Below are positions 52,530 to 60,571 of a stretch of 64,000 nucleotides of DNA, in pieces. Below the pieces are notes generated by a model that was given only the letters and a program-made list of their open reading frames with translations, made no database searches and was not told the origin of the DNA. The first letter of the stretch is position 1. Each line of letters begins with the position of its first letter. The stretch is from an uncultured Prevotellaceae bacterium (lineage in GTDB: Bacteria > Bacteroidota > Bacteroidia > Bacteroidales > Bacteroidaceae), in NCBI GenBank assembly GCA_946415365.1, contig CAMKSE010000016.1, forward strand, positions 1-64,000. Direction: 5' to 3'. The position numbers were made by a program, and so were the translations under genes.

Positions 52530-52815
52530 TGACTCTATTGACTATATCAATGGTTATCCAATAAGTGAAGTCTGGGGGACTTATCACTATTTGGCAAGAG
52601 AGATTGCTCCTCGATTGAAAGCTTTCAAGGCTCATAAAAAGCACGGATGGCCAGAAGATTTCGAGAGCCTGGAGGATTGGAATAAAACCATTCAGAAGAT
52701 GATCGATGCATTCGAATTGGTAAAGGATTATTCCCCGTCTTATGAAGAGGATATACGGACTGTTGATCAAGGCGTGGAATTGTTCTGCAAGTATTATCGT
52801 GATTTGTCGGATTAA
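52513..52815 (+). CDS. Small helical island protein, paralogue 1
   Basis: This 100-aa protein starts at the ATG at 52513. A TTG at 52501 is possible but weak. It matches the next gene closely along the whole length: YPISEVWGTYHYLAREIAPRLKAFKA here versus YPIEEVWNTDNYLAGVIAARLKAFKA there, both followed by WNK-IQKMIDAFEL. It is acidic and helical, with no known domain. It is translated from within the end of the DUF6557-like gene. Confidence 0.65.
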   Translation: MKKKYDDSIDYINGYPISEVWGTYHYLAREIAPRLKAFKAHKKHGWPEDFESLEDWNKTIQKMIDAFELVKDYSPSYEEDIRTVDQGVELFCKYYRDLSD

Positions 52816-52830
52816 CAATATTGATTCTGT

Positions 52831-53145
52831 ATGAAAAGGAAGAAGAAAGATGACTCTGCTGAGAACTGGAGTTATAAGAATGACTACCCCATAGAAGAGG
52901 TTTGGAACACTGACAACTATTTGGCTGGGGTGATTGCTGCTCGTTTAAAAGCATTCAAGGCTCTTGACAAGCATGGCTATTGTCCTGCGTTTAAGGGGAT
53001 AGCAGAATGGAATAAGGCCATTCAGAAGATGATTGATGCGTTCGAATTGCTGAAGCGAATTACATCATTCAGCGATGAAGAAGAACAGACTATTGAGGAA
53101 GGATTGGATCTGTTCCGCAAGCATTTCAGAAATTTATGGGATTAG
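52831..53145 (+). CDS. Small helical island protein, paralogue 2
   Basis: This 104-aa paralogue of the preceding protein has a charged N-terminal extension (MKRKKKDDSAENWSYK). The two are about half identical over the shared region, so they arose by tandem duplication. It ends 3 nt before the next gene. No function is known. Confidence 0.65.
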   Translation: MKRKKKDDSAENWSYKNDYPIEEVWNTDNYLAGVIAARLKAFKALDKHGYCPAFKGIAEWNKAIQKMIDAFELLKRITSFSDEEEQTIEEGLDLFRKHFRNLWD

Positions 53146-53148
53146 CGT

Positions 53149-53808
53149 ATGAATATGATAGAATTTGAAGATTGTGGTCTTTTTGACTATAGTATAGAGG
53201 CCATTGAGAGGGAAATCATTTATAGGTACAAGAGTACTCGTTGTTATGAATCCGACGACGATTATCTGTTGGCATTGCGTAGGAGTATCATCAACAAGAA
53301 GGTTCTTGCTCATCAGAAGGATTTCCTGCCTGATATTATTGCTTTCAATGACGCTCTCCGTGAGGCTCTCCGTGAAATGTATGATCGCGCTCATCGTATC
53401 TGGGATAAGATGATAGACGCCATAGATGAGGGGGATGGTGAAGAGATAGAACTCACTGCTAAGTGCTATTTTGATGCAGACTATCCGGTTTTGCATCCTA
53501 TACAGGGTGATGACAGGCAGGCGTTATGGTATGCTCTATGCGATGAGGACTTAAACCCTTTATATGCTGACGGTATTTCTGTGCTTACTCTCACATTCCC
53601 AAGAGATGAGGGTTGTACCTTTGATTCATTCATAGGCATGGACTGTCCGCCTCCTAATTGGAATGAGGGGCTTGATCCTGTGCTGACAAAGGACTTGCAT
53701 CTCATCAGCCAGTTTCATAATCTCTTTCAGCACATGCTATTTGCCATTACTGACTTCATCTATGTAAGGAACTTCAGGACGGAAATCAATATCGAAATAA
53801 TCAAGTAA
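53149..53808 (+). CDS. Uncharacterised island protein
   Basis: This 219-aa acidic protein has no family I recognise. It has helical parts (AFNDALREALREMYDRAHRIWDKM) and a strand-rich middle (ELTAKCYFDADYPVLHPIQGDD) with WNEG and tail YVRNFRTEINIEIIK. It follows the two small paralogues with a 3-nt gap and is the last gene of this run. Nothing in it suggests membrane insertion. Confidence 0.5.
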   Translation: MNMIEFEDCGLFDYSIEAIEREIIYRYKSTRCYESDDDYLLALRRSIINKKVLAHQKDFLPDIIAFNDALREALREMYDRAHRIWDKMIDAIDEGDGEEIELTAKCYFDADYPVLHPIQGDDRQALWYALCDEDLNPLYADGISVLTLTFPRDEGCTFDSFIGMDCPPPNWNEGLDPVLTKDLHLISQFHNLFQHMLFAITDFIYVRNFRTEINIEIIK

Positions 53809-53860
53809 ATAGTTTCTTGAAGAATGAAATGTTTCTAGGTACAAAGTTTCTCACTTTCTC

Positions 53861-53880
53861 ATTTATGACAGGAAGGTTTT
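53861..53880. repeat. Repeat family copy: ATTTATGACAGGAAGGTTTT
   Basis: This 20-bp copy is shared with 53974-53992 and, inverted, with 39722-39743 and 54147-54171. Confidence 0.8.
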
Positions 53881-53950
53881 CGCATCGGAGGGATTGATCT
53901 TTAAATGAATCAAGACCTATGATTTTCAGCCGAGCAGACTCTGCACTCAT

Positions 53951-53992
53951 TTATTCATCTATTCAAGTATTCAATTATGACAGGAAGGTTTT
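53951..53992. repeat. Repeat family copy with octamer lead (TATTCANN)
   Basis: Units TATTCATC, TATTCAAG and TATTCAAT (8-nt period) run into ATTATGACAGGAAGGTTTT. Confidence 0.8.
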
Positions 53993-54078
53993 TGAAAATG
54001 AATGGTTCGGGGTGGGGCTGACTTCGCCAGCCCTATCCGATGGGGATGAAGGGGAGATAGGTACAAATTTGATTTTAG

Positions 54079-54128
54079 AATTATATTAATATTATATATA
54101 TTATAATATATATAATATTAATATAATT
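54079..54128. repeat. 50-bp AT-only palindrome
   Basis: Arms 54079-54101 and 54106-54128 (23 bp each) are perfect inverted repeats with loop TATA. It has the form of a large cruciform or stem-loop. Confidence 0.9.
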
Positions 54129-54146
54129 TATTATGAAAGGAAGGTT

Positions 54147-54187
54147 AAAACCTTCTTGTCATAATTGAATAGATGAATACTTGAATG
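54147..54187. repeat. Right flanking direct repeat of the island
   Basis: ACCTTCTTGTCATAATTGAA and the next 10 bases (54150-54179) match 39722-39751 apart from one base (A there, G here), in the same orientation. The copy at 53974-53992 is in the opposite orientation. Confidence 0.88.
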
Positions 54188-54523
54188 TTTTGGGTAAGCG
54201 AGGACAGAGCCAAACTCGTTTGAGCTCTGTCGAGCGTGAGAAACAACGACGTAAGTCAATAGTTGTGGTACAAAATGGGGGATAACGTACCATAAACGTG
54301 TACCAGAAATACGAAGAGAGAGATTGGCGTGCTCACGGATAGACTACTTGCTGATAAAATGGAGAGGAGTAACGGCTCTCTCCCTGAGAAATTACTGCTC
54401 GCCGCGCGAGGACATTTTTTGCAATTTTTTGAAAAATAATTGCGAAAAAGTTTAGCTTGTTGCTGAATTTTGGCTGCGCTCATCATTTTAAATAAATTTA
54501 ACTGAATTCGCTGGCACAAAATT

Positions 54524-54553
54524 TGGTAGATCCAAAAATTTTTCGTACCTTTG
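54524..54553 (+). promoter_or_regulatory. Promoter of the HU gene
   Basis: TTG (54524-54526), exactly 19 nt, then TACCTTTG (54546-54553). The leader is about 115 nt, unusually long for the window. Confidence 0.8.
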
Positions 54554-54672
54554 CAACAAGTTGCAAAACCGATGAAAAAGTCGCGAATTTCGAATCGGTA
54601 GAGCAGCTTCTAAGAACCAGGAAAACGACTCAAGGACAAGGCTTAAATCTTACATTCTAAATCATTTAAGTT

Positions 54673-55461
54673 ATGTCAAAAATCATTTATGACGTTTATC
54701 AGAACAAGAACGCGCAGAACGCGGCCTATGGCAAGTACTTCGGTCGCATCGTTCACACCGAGACACTGAACACCCGTAAGCTGGCGCGCCACATCGCCGA
54801 TCACGGCTCTGTGTACACCCAGGATGTGGTTGAGGGAGTGCTGACCAAGGCTGAGGCTTGCATCGTGGAGATGCTGCTGGAGTCGAAGAAGATCAAGTTG
54901 GAGGGACTGGGCACCTTCTACCTGATGGCAGAGAACAAGAAGGGCGGTGCCGTGAGCATCGACAAGTTCAACCCCAAGAGCTCGTTCAAGGGCTTGCACA
55001 TCCGCTTCCTGCCTGACCAGGGCGACGAGGCAGGCCTGAACTCCAAGGAAGTGCTGGCAAAGGCTACCTTCATGTGGGCCGAGGACTTGAAGCGTGAGAA
55101 GGCCGAGAGCCGTCCGACCTCTCCCACTAACGGTGGCGGAAGCGACAACGGTTCAGGCTCCGGCAGTCAGAGCGGCGAGCAGGGCGGCAGTCAGGCACAG
55201 ACTGTGAGTGCACCGCAGATCAGTGGAACGACTCCGTTTGCCGAGACCACCTCGGTGAGCATCCAGGCTGAGCAGGGTGCGGAGATCCGCTACACCACCG
55301 ACGGCTCGACGCCTACGGCTGAGAGTTCGCTCTACAGTGAGGCGTTCACCCTGAGCAACACGGCTACCGTGAAGGCCATCGCCATCAAGAACGGTCAGAG
55401 CAGCGAGGTTGCCTCGAAGACCTTCACCAAGAGTGACGATGACACTGGCGAGAACGACTAA
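54673..55461 (+). CDS. HU-family DNA-binding protein with C-terminal CHB_HEX_C-like domain
   Basis: This 262-aa protein has an N-terminal half (residues about 1-135) in the HU-like DNA-binding fold seen in Bacteroidales, with VEMLLESKKIKLEGLGTFYL and KGLHIRFLPDQG. A Ser/Gly-rich linker follows. The C-terminal domain (SGTTPFAETTSVSIQAEQGA, then IRYTTDGSTPT) is the Ig-like chitobiase/beta-hexosaminidase C-terminal type (CHB_HEX_C), normally an extracellular partner domain. Together with the adjacent smalltalk gene this is a recurrent pair. The C-terminal domain may bind another protein. Confidence 0.8.
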   Translation: MSKIIYDVYQNKNAQNAAYGKYFGRIVHTETLNTRKLARHIADHGSVYTQDVVEGVLTKAEACIVEMLLESKKIKLEGLGTFYLMAENKKGGAVSIDKFNPKSSFKGLHIRFLPDQGDEAGLNSKEVLAKATFMWAEDLKREKAESRPTSPTNGGGSDNGSGSGSQSGEQGGSQAQTVSAPQISGTTPFAETTSVSIQAEQGAEIRYTTDGSTPTAESSLYSEAFTLSNTATVKAIAIKNGQSSEVASKTFTKSDDDTGEND

Positions 55462-55465
55462 GTCA

Positions 55466-55505
55466 AATTGAAGATTGAAAATTGAAAATTGAAGATTGAA
55501 AATTG
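55466..55505 (+). repeat. Heptamer repeat ATTGAAR between HU and smalltalk
   Basis: Five to six ATTGAAG/ATTGAAA units fill the gap between the HU stop (55461) and the smalltalk ATG (55509). Confidence 0.88.
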
Positions 55506-55508
55506 ACG

Positions 55509-55619
55509 ATGACGAAGAAGCGTATGATTGAGCTGGCGGTGAAGGTCATAGTAGCCGCGCTCACAGCGTTCCTCACAGCTCTCACCACGACGAGCTGCAT
55601 GGGTCGGGGTCCGTTCTAG
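55509..55619 (+). CDS. Smalltalk protein
   Basis: This is a 36-aa protein (ATG 55509, TAG at 55617-55619). It has a basic N-terminus MTKKRM, one membrane-type helix (LAVKVIVAALTAFLTALTT), and the family ending TTTSCMGR. Smalltalk proteins are found next to HU-like genes in Bacteroidales. Their role is unknown. The Cys near the C-terminus is characteristic. It is very small, so it is easily missed. Confidence 0.8.
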   Translation: MTKKRMIELAVKVIVAALTAFLTALTTTSCMGRGPF

Positions 55620-55643
55620 AGTGAACAGTGATCAAAGGGAAGG

Positions 55644-55674
55644 GGAGGTGTGTCAACAATTGGCACACCTCCTT
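55644..55674 (+). terminator. Strong terminator after smalltalk
   Basis: GGAGGTGTG (55644-55652) pairs with CACACCTCC (55664-55672), and the loop contains CAACAATTG. It is almost the same as the terminator at 39207-39239. Confidence 0.9.
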
Positions 55675-55686
55675 ATTATGATTTGA

Positions 55687-56139
55687 TTATAACGTCAGGA
55701 TCTGTTCTGCGTGTTCCTTCGTCTTAACCTGTTTGCCAGCGAAAATCTGTTCGATGATACCTTCTTCGTTGATGACGAAGGTGGTACGGATGGTACCCAT
55801 CGTCTTCTTGCCGTACATCGACTTCTCGCCCCACGCTCCCATCATCTCCAACAACGTATGGTCCACGTCGGCAATCAGCGGGAACGGCAGTTCGTACTTC
55901 TCCTTGAACTTCACGTGCGAGGCGGCAGAGTCCTTGCTCACACCCACCACCTCATAGCCTGCTCCCTGCAGTTCTCCGTAATGGTCACGCAGGCTGCAGG
56001 CCTCAGCTGTGCAGCCGCTCGTATTGTCCTTCGGATAGAAATACAGTACCAGCTTGCGACCCTTGTAATCACTCAGACGGATGTCCCGTCCTTGTTCGTC
56101 CTTGCCCAGAATCTCGGGCGCCTTGTCTCCAATGTTCAT
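55687..56139 (-). CDS. bcp: Thioredoxin-dependent thiol peroxidase Bcp (AhpC/TSA family)
   Basis: This 150-aa peroxiredoxin has the peroxidatic Cys43 and resolving Cys48 (NTSGCTAEAC), YFYPKD, and GVSKDSAASHVKFKEKY. It reduces hydroperoxides using thioredoxin in the cytosol. It is convergent with the HU-smalltalk unit and faces away from the island. The -7 box TACCTTTG is at 56175-56182, 35 nt before the ATG at 56139. Confidence 0.92.
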   Translation of the reverse strand: MNIGDKAPEILGKDEQGRDIRLSDYKGRKLVLYFYPKDNTSGCTAEACSLRDHYGELQGAGYEVVGVSKDSAASHVKFKEKYELPFPLIADVDHTLLEMMGAWGEKSMYGKKTMGTIRTTFVINEEGIIEQIFAGKQVKTKEHAEQILTL

Positions 56140-56174
56140 GTCAAATAATATTTATAGGTACACGTTATTTGCTG

Positions 56175-56182
56175 CAAAGGTA
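56175..56182 (-). promoter_or_regulatory. Promoter -7 box of bcp
   Basis: TACCTTTG on the minus strand, close to and divergent from the plus-strand box at 56245. Confidence 0.6.
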
Positions 56183-56244
56183 ATGAAAAAACAGAGATAT
56201 TTCAAAAATAATGGGATTCTTTTTGTTTTGTGCTCATTTTTTCG

Positions 56245-56252
56245 TAACTTTG
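56245..56252 (+). promoter_or_regulatory. Promoter -7 box of the radical-SAM gene
   Basis: TAACTTTG at 56245-56252. The ATG at 56261 is only 8 nt later, so the transcript is nearly leaderless unless translation starts at 56279. Confidence 0.55.
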
Positions 56253-56260
56253 GCGACGCA

Positions 56261-57550
56261 ATGCTGACGGAGAATACGATGGAGAAGCTGCGGATACTCG
56301 CAGAGTCGGCGAAGTACGATGTATCGTGCTCGTCGAGCGGCACCGTGCGCAAGGGCAAGAAGGGCATGGTGGGCTCGACGGTAGGAGGCGTCGGCATCTG
56401 TCACTCGTTCGCCGATGACGGGCGCTGCATCTCGCTGCTGAAGGTGATGCTGACGAACTACTGCATGTACGACTGTGCCTATTGCATCAACCGTCGCTCG
56501 AACGACATCAAGCGGGCCACTCTCTCCGTCTCGGAACTGGAGGAGATCACCATGGAGTTCTATCGCCGCAACTACATCGAGGGACTCTTCCTGTCGAGCG
56601 GTGTGGTGAGGAACCCGGACTACACGATGGAGCGACTGACGGCTATCGTGCGCGACCTGCGTACCGTCCACCGATTCAACGGCTACATCCACCTGAAGAC
56701 GATTCCCGGAGCCTCGCAGGAACTGTTGCAGGAGGCAGGGCGCTATGCCGACCGTATGAGCATCAACATTGAGATTCCCAAGGAGGAATCGCTGAAGGCG
56801 CTGGCTCCTGAGAAAGACCACAAGAGCATCTTCCTGCCCATGTCGCAGATCCAGCAGGGCGTATTGGAGAACAAGGAGGATCGCAAGAAGTTCCGCCATG
56901 CGCCTCGCTTCGTGCCAGCGGGTCAGTCCACACAGATGATTGTGGGTGCGACGAAGGAAAGCGACCTCGATATCCTGAAGATGTCGAACGCCATGTATCA
57001 GCAACCTTCCATGCGGCGCGTGTATTACTCCGGCTATGTCAGTGTGAACACCTACGATCCGCGCCTGCCCGTCTTGAAGCAGCCGCCATTGGTGCGCGAG
57101 AACCGTCTGTATCAGGCTGACTGGCTCATGCGCTTCTATCAGTTCCGTGTCGATGAGATCGTAGACGATGCCCATGCTCATCTCGACCTCGACGTCGACC
57201 CCAAGCTGGGCTGGGCCCTACGCCATCCGGAGTTCTTCCCCGTGGATATCAACAGCGCCCCGTATGAGCATATCCTCCGCGTGCCTGGCATCGGCGTGAA
57301 GTCCGCCATACTGATCGTGAACTCGCGCCGTTTTAACCGCATCACCTCCTATCATCTGAAAAAAATAGGGGTAGTGATGAAGAAGGCGAAGTATTTTATC
57401 ACTTGCGGTGAACTGACCTCCGCCTTCTCACAACCCATTATCGGCATCAACGAACTGCATCCTGAGCGCCTGCGCCCCCTGCTGCTCTCCAAGGCCCAGC
57501 AGAAACGGGCTGCCGAAGAGCAACAACTGACGCTCGACTTCAAAGACTGA
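56261..57550 (+). CDS. Radical SAM protein of the DNA modification/repair pair (TIGR03916-like)
   Basis: This protein of about 429 aa has a radical-SAM cluster CMYDCAYC (Cys68, Cys72, Cys75) and a [4Fe-4S]-type core, then a helix-hairpin-helix near the C-terminus (YEHILRVPGIGVKSAI) that could bind DNA. The family is paired with a second protein, here the DUF4130 gene at 57565. It is annotated as a putative DNA modification or repair protein, but the reaction is unknown. The start could be 56261 or 56279. The gap to the DUF4130 gene is 14 nt. Confidence 0.85.
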   Translation: MLTENTMEKLRILAESAKYDVSCSSSGTVRKGKKGMVGSTVGGVGICHSFADDGRCISLLKVMLTNYCMYDCAYCINRRSNDIKRATLSVSELEEITMEFYRRNYIEGLFLSSGVVRNPDYTMERLTAIVRDLRTVHRFNGYIHLKTIPGASQELLQEAGRYADRMSINIEIPKEESLKALAPEKDHKSIFLPMSQIQQGVLENKEDRKKFRHAPRFVPAGQSTQMIVGATKESDLDILKMSNAMYQQPSMRRVYYSGYVSVNTYDPRLPVLKQPPLVRENRLYQADWLMRFYQFRVDEIVDDAHAHLDLDVDPKLGWALRHPEFFPVDINSAPYEHILRVPGIGVKSAILIVNSRRFNRITSYHLKKIGVVMKKAKYFITCGELTSAFSQPIIGINELHPERLRPLLLSKAQQKRAAEEQQLTLDFKD

Positions 57551-57564
57551 CTTCCGGAACGACA

Positions 57565-58350
57565 ATGATTGTATACGTGTTTGACAATACCCTCGACGGC
57601 CTGTTAACAGCCGTGTTCGACAGCTTCTTTCTCCATCAGGAGCCTGAGATGCTGCTGGCAGAAGGTGAGCAACTGCCGTTGTTTGCCGACAAGCCCCACA
57701 TGGTGATGACGGACAACGAAAAGGCCGCACGCGTATGGAAGGGACTCGAGAAGCACCTCTCCAGAGACGGCCTGCACATGATTGCCATCAGCTGGCTCTC
57801 TGAGGAACGGGCACTGAATCAGCCATTGTTCAATTTCGTCTGCAAGGTGTTTCGTCTGCCTGCCTGTTCCGGGATAGAACAAAACGCCTCCGACCCCGAT
57901 GTCCTGGCCGTACGCAACACCTGTCGCCGTGTGCTCCACGAACAACTGCGCATGAAGCAGTTCATCCGTTTCCAGAAGGCGAAGGACGGTACCTACCTCG
58001 CCGTTGTATCGCCAGACCACAATGTGCTGCCCCTGATCATCGACCACTTCCAGGACCGCTTCAACGACCAGCCGTGGCTCATCTATGATGCCAAGCGCCA
58101 CTACGGCTATTACTACGACGGTACCAACGCCCCCATCCGCATCACCTTCGAGGACGAGGCTTCTGTACCCTTCGACCTCACTAACGGCAAACTCGAGGCC
58201 GATGTCCTCAGTAGTGACGATGCCCTCTTCCAGCAGCTTTGGCGCACCTATTTCAAGGCCATCTGTATCAAGGAGCGCATGAATCCCAGGAAACAACTCA
58301 GCGACATGCCCCGCCGCTACTGGAAATACATGACTGAAAAGAATGAATAA
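57565..58350 (+). CDS. DUF4130/TIGR03915-like putative DNA metabolism protein
   Basis: This 261-aa protein is the partner of the radical-SAM gene. It begins MIVYVFDNTLDGLLTAVFDSF and has QFIRFQKAKDGTYLAVVSPDHNVLPLI in its second half. The family is linked by genome context to uracil-DNA-glycosylase-like domains. It lies 14 nt downstream of its partner, as in other genomes. Its function is unknown. Confidence 0.8.
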   Translation: MIVYVFDNTLDGLLTAVFDSFFLHQEPEMLLAEGEQLPLFADKPHMVMTDNEKAARVWKGLEKHLSRDGLHMIAISWLSEERALNQPLFNFVCKVFRLPACSGIEQNASDPDVLAVRNTCRRVLHEQLRMKQFIRFQKAKDGTYLAVVSPDHNVLPLIIDHFQDRFNDQPWLIYDAKRHYGYYYDGTNAPIRITFEDEASVPFDLTNGKLEADVLSSDDALFQQLWRTYFKAICIKERMNPRKQLSDMPRRYWKYMTEKNE

Positions 58351-58362
58351 AAATTCGTTATT

Positions 58363-59769
58363 ATGCAAATACTTACATTCATAACTGCCGCCCTGATGGC
58401 GATGTCATCGCCGGCATTGGCAGAAAACACTCAAAAGGACACCACACTGAAACCCCGACTGGTGGTCTGTACTGACATTGCGCCTGCCGATGTGGAACCA
58501 GACGACATGGAGTCGATGGTGCACCTGATGGTCTACGCAGACATGTTCGAGATAGAGGCGCTGATCACGTCGGTAGGCTGGAATTGCGACCCCTACCCTA
58601 TTGAGTGGTCCCAATACCTGCACAGGGTGATTGATGCCTATGAGAAGGACCTGCCGAACCTGATGAAGCGCTCTGATCAAACGTCTTTCCTCCCGATGGA
58701 TGAAGAGAACGGCAGCCAAAAGACAGGCTATTGGCCCAGTGCGGATTATGTAAGAAGTCGTGCTGTGATGGGCAGCATCCGCGGTGGTATCAAGGCCATC
58801 GGCGAAAACAACACCTCGCCAGGCAGCGAACTGCTGATTCAGTTGGCAGACGAGGATGACCCGAGGCCCATCTATGTGGCAGCATGGGGTGGTGCCAACA
58901 CGCTGGCGCAGGCCATCTGGCAAATAAAACAGACACGCTCGGCTGAGGAACTGAAGAAGTTTGTGCGTAAGTTCCGCATCTATACCATCACAGATCAGGA
59001 TATGCATTACAACATGCGTATGAACCGGGCCTACAGTTCACACCAATGGCTGCGACAGGCGTTTCAGGACGACCTGCAGTTCATCTGGGACGAGGGTACC
59101 TGGCAGGAGCAGTGTGAACTGGGCAAGCGGAACTGGACTATGCATCAGCAACATATCCAGGGCATTGGTGCGCTGGGCAAGGAATATCCCGACTATAAAT
59201 GGGGCGTGGAGGGCGATACGCCGAGTTTCCTCTACGTGATGCCCAATGGCCTCAATGACCCGGAAGACCCCGCGCAGGCAGGATGGGCTGGCTATCATCA
59301 GCGTGGCCTGTGTGCCGACTCGCTGACGACGGCCTGGACCAGCTGGCAGGAGCCCGTACGCAGCATCAGCATAGGCTATAAGCAGCGTTTCTATCCTATA
59401 GAGCTGAACGACTTCATGGCCCGTATGGTGTGGGCTGACAAAGGTGAGGGCAACCGCAATCCGATCGTCTGTGTCAATGGCCACAGAGGTCCGTCGCCAC
59501 TGGTGCTCCAGACAAAGGCTGGCGATACCATCCGTCTGGACGCATCGGGATCTTCCGACCCCGACAACGACGCTATCGGCTTCCAGTGGTGGCAGCAACC
59601 TGAGATTGGAACGGCCAAACTCACCATTGGCGATGCAGAGCATGCCGTCACTACCGTCAACGTCCCCGCCGATGCCAAAGGTCAGACCCTCCACCTCGTC
59701 TGTGAAGTCTACGATCAAGGCGCCTTCAACCTGCGGTCCTATCAAAGAATTATTATTGTTATAGTATGA
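58363..59769 (+). CDS. Exported DUF1593-type nucleoside hydrolase-like protein
   Basis: This 468-aa protein has a signal peptide (ITAALMAMSSPALA) and the DUF1593 layout. An N-terminal Asp-rich part (TDIAPADVEPDDMESMVHLM) resembles the metal site of inosine-uridine nucleoside hydrolases. A C-terminal Ig-like domain has LDASGSSDPDNDAIGFQWW. The family is thought to act on carbohydrate or nucleoside-like ligands, but this is not proved. It follows the DNA-metabolism pair by 12 nt and overlaps the Cof phosphatase by ATGA. Confidence 0.75.
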   Translation: MQILTFITAALMAMSSPALAENTQKDTTLKPRLVVCTDIAPADVEPDDMESMVHLMVYADMFEIEALITSVGWNCDPYPIEWSQYLHRVIDAYEKDLPNLMKRSDQTSFLPMDEENGSQKTGYWPSADYVRSRAVMGSIRGGIKAIGENNTSPGSELLIQLADEDDPRPIYVAAWGGANTLAQAIWQIKQTRSAEELKKFVRKFRIYTITDQDMHYNMRMNRAYSSHQWLRQAFQDDLQFIWDEGTWQEQCELGKRNWTMHQQHIQGIGALGKEYPDYKWGVEGDTPSFLYVMPNGLNDPEDPAQAGWAGYHQRGLCADSLTTAWTSWQEPVRSISIGYKQRFYPIELNDFMARMVWADKGEGNRNPIVCVNGHRGPSPLVLQTKAGDTIRLDASGSSDPDNDAIGFQWWQQPEIGTAKLTIGDAEHAVTTVNVPADAKGQTLHLVCEVYDQGAFNLRSYQRIIIVIV

Positions 59770-60554
59770 CACAGAGATACGCACTGTTCTTCGATATCGA
59801 CGGCACGCTGGTGAGTTTCCTGACCCACGAGATTCCGCCGTCAACCATCCTCGCTCTGACACAGGCCAAGGCCAACGGCTCACGCGTCTATATCGCCACT
59901 GGACGCCCACCCATCATCATCACGAATCTGGGTGCCATCGAACATCTGATAGACGGCTATATTACCACCAATGGCGCACTGTGTTTTGTAGGCGACGAAC
60001 TCGTCTGTTGTCAGCCCATCGACAAAGAGGATGTGATGACCTGTGTGGAAGACTCCAAAGCAAAGGGTTACAGCCTCATCATCGTGGGACGTCAGGACGT
60101 GGCCGTTCTAGACCCCAGCGGCGATGTGGACCGTATCTTTCGACAGATGTTGGCTGTGAAGAACCTTGACAAAGCCTCACCACTCGACGTTGTGCTTGAG
60201 CAGGACATCCTGCAACTGACGCCCTTCTTCCCTGCCGAGTATGAGCCGGAGTTGATGGCACGTATGCCGAAGTGCGTATCAGGCCGTTGGCATCCTGAGT
60301 TTACCGACATCACTGCCAATGGTGCCGATAAGGGGAAGGGTATCCTCGCAATGGCTCGTCATGAGGGCTTTGATCCCAGCCGTACGATAGCCTTTGGCGA
60401 TGGAGGCAACGATACCTCGATGATCCTACAGGCGGGTATCGGCATCGCTATGGGCAACGCCATTGACGGGCTGAAACAGCAAGCCGATTACGTCACCACT
60501 TCTGTGGATGATGACGGCATCCTCAATGCCCTGCGCCATTATGAGGTGATCTGA
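59766..60554 (+). CDS. Cof-type HAD-IIB family phosphatase
   Basis: This 262-aa protein has motif I DIDGTL (Asp10, Asp12) and a C2-type cap. Motif IV is AFGDGGNDTSMILQAGIGIAMGNA. Cof-type enzymes dephosphorylate sugar phosphates, FMN or similar small molecules. The gene starts inside the stop of the DUF1593 gene. The substrate is unknown. Confidence 0.9.
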   Translation: MTQRYALFFDIDGTLVSFLTHEIPPSTILALTQAKANGSRVYIATGRPPIIITNLGAIEHLIDGYITTNGALCFVGDELVCCQPIDKEDVMTCVEDSKAKGYSLIIVGRQDVAVLDPSGDVDRIFRQMLAVKNLDKASPLDVVLEQDILQLTPFFPAEYEPELMARMPKCVSGRWHPEFTDITANGADKGKGILAMARHEGFDPSRTIAFGDGGNDTSMILQAGIGIAMGNAIDGLKQQADYVTTSVDDDGILNALRHYEVI

Positions 60555-60571
60555 GTTGGTGACCTTTCTTG

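Larger units (their letters stand above)
53809..54523. other. Gene-free stretch with dispersed repeats
   Basis: I found no supported gene between 53809 and the HU promoter. The stretch contains two copies of ATTATGACAGGAAGGTTTT-type sequence (53861-53880 and 53974-53992), a 50-bp AT palindrome, and an inverted copy with the right-hand direct repeat (54147-54187). A short minus-strand frame at 54256-54519 has no supporting feature. Confidence 0.7.

Noticed and set aside
54256..54519. An 87-codon minus-strand frame upstream of the HU gene
   Set aside because: No recognisable domain, no promoter, and it sits in AT-rich repeat-laden spacer.
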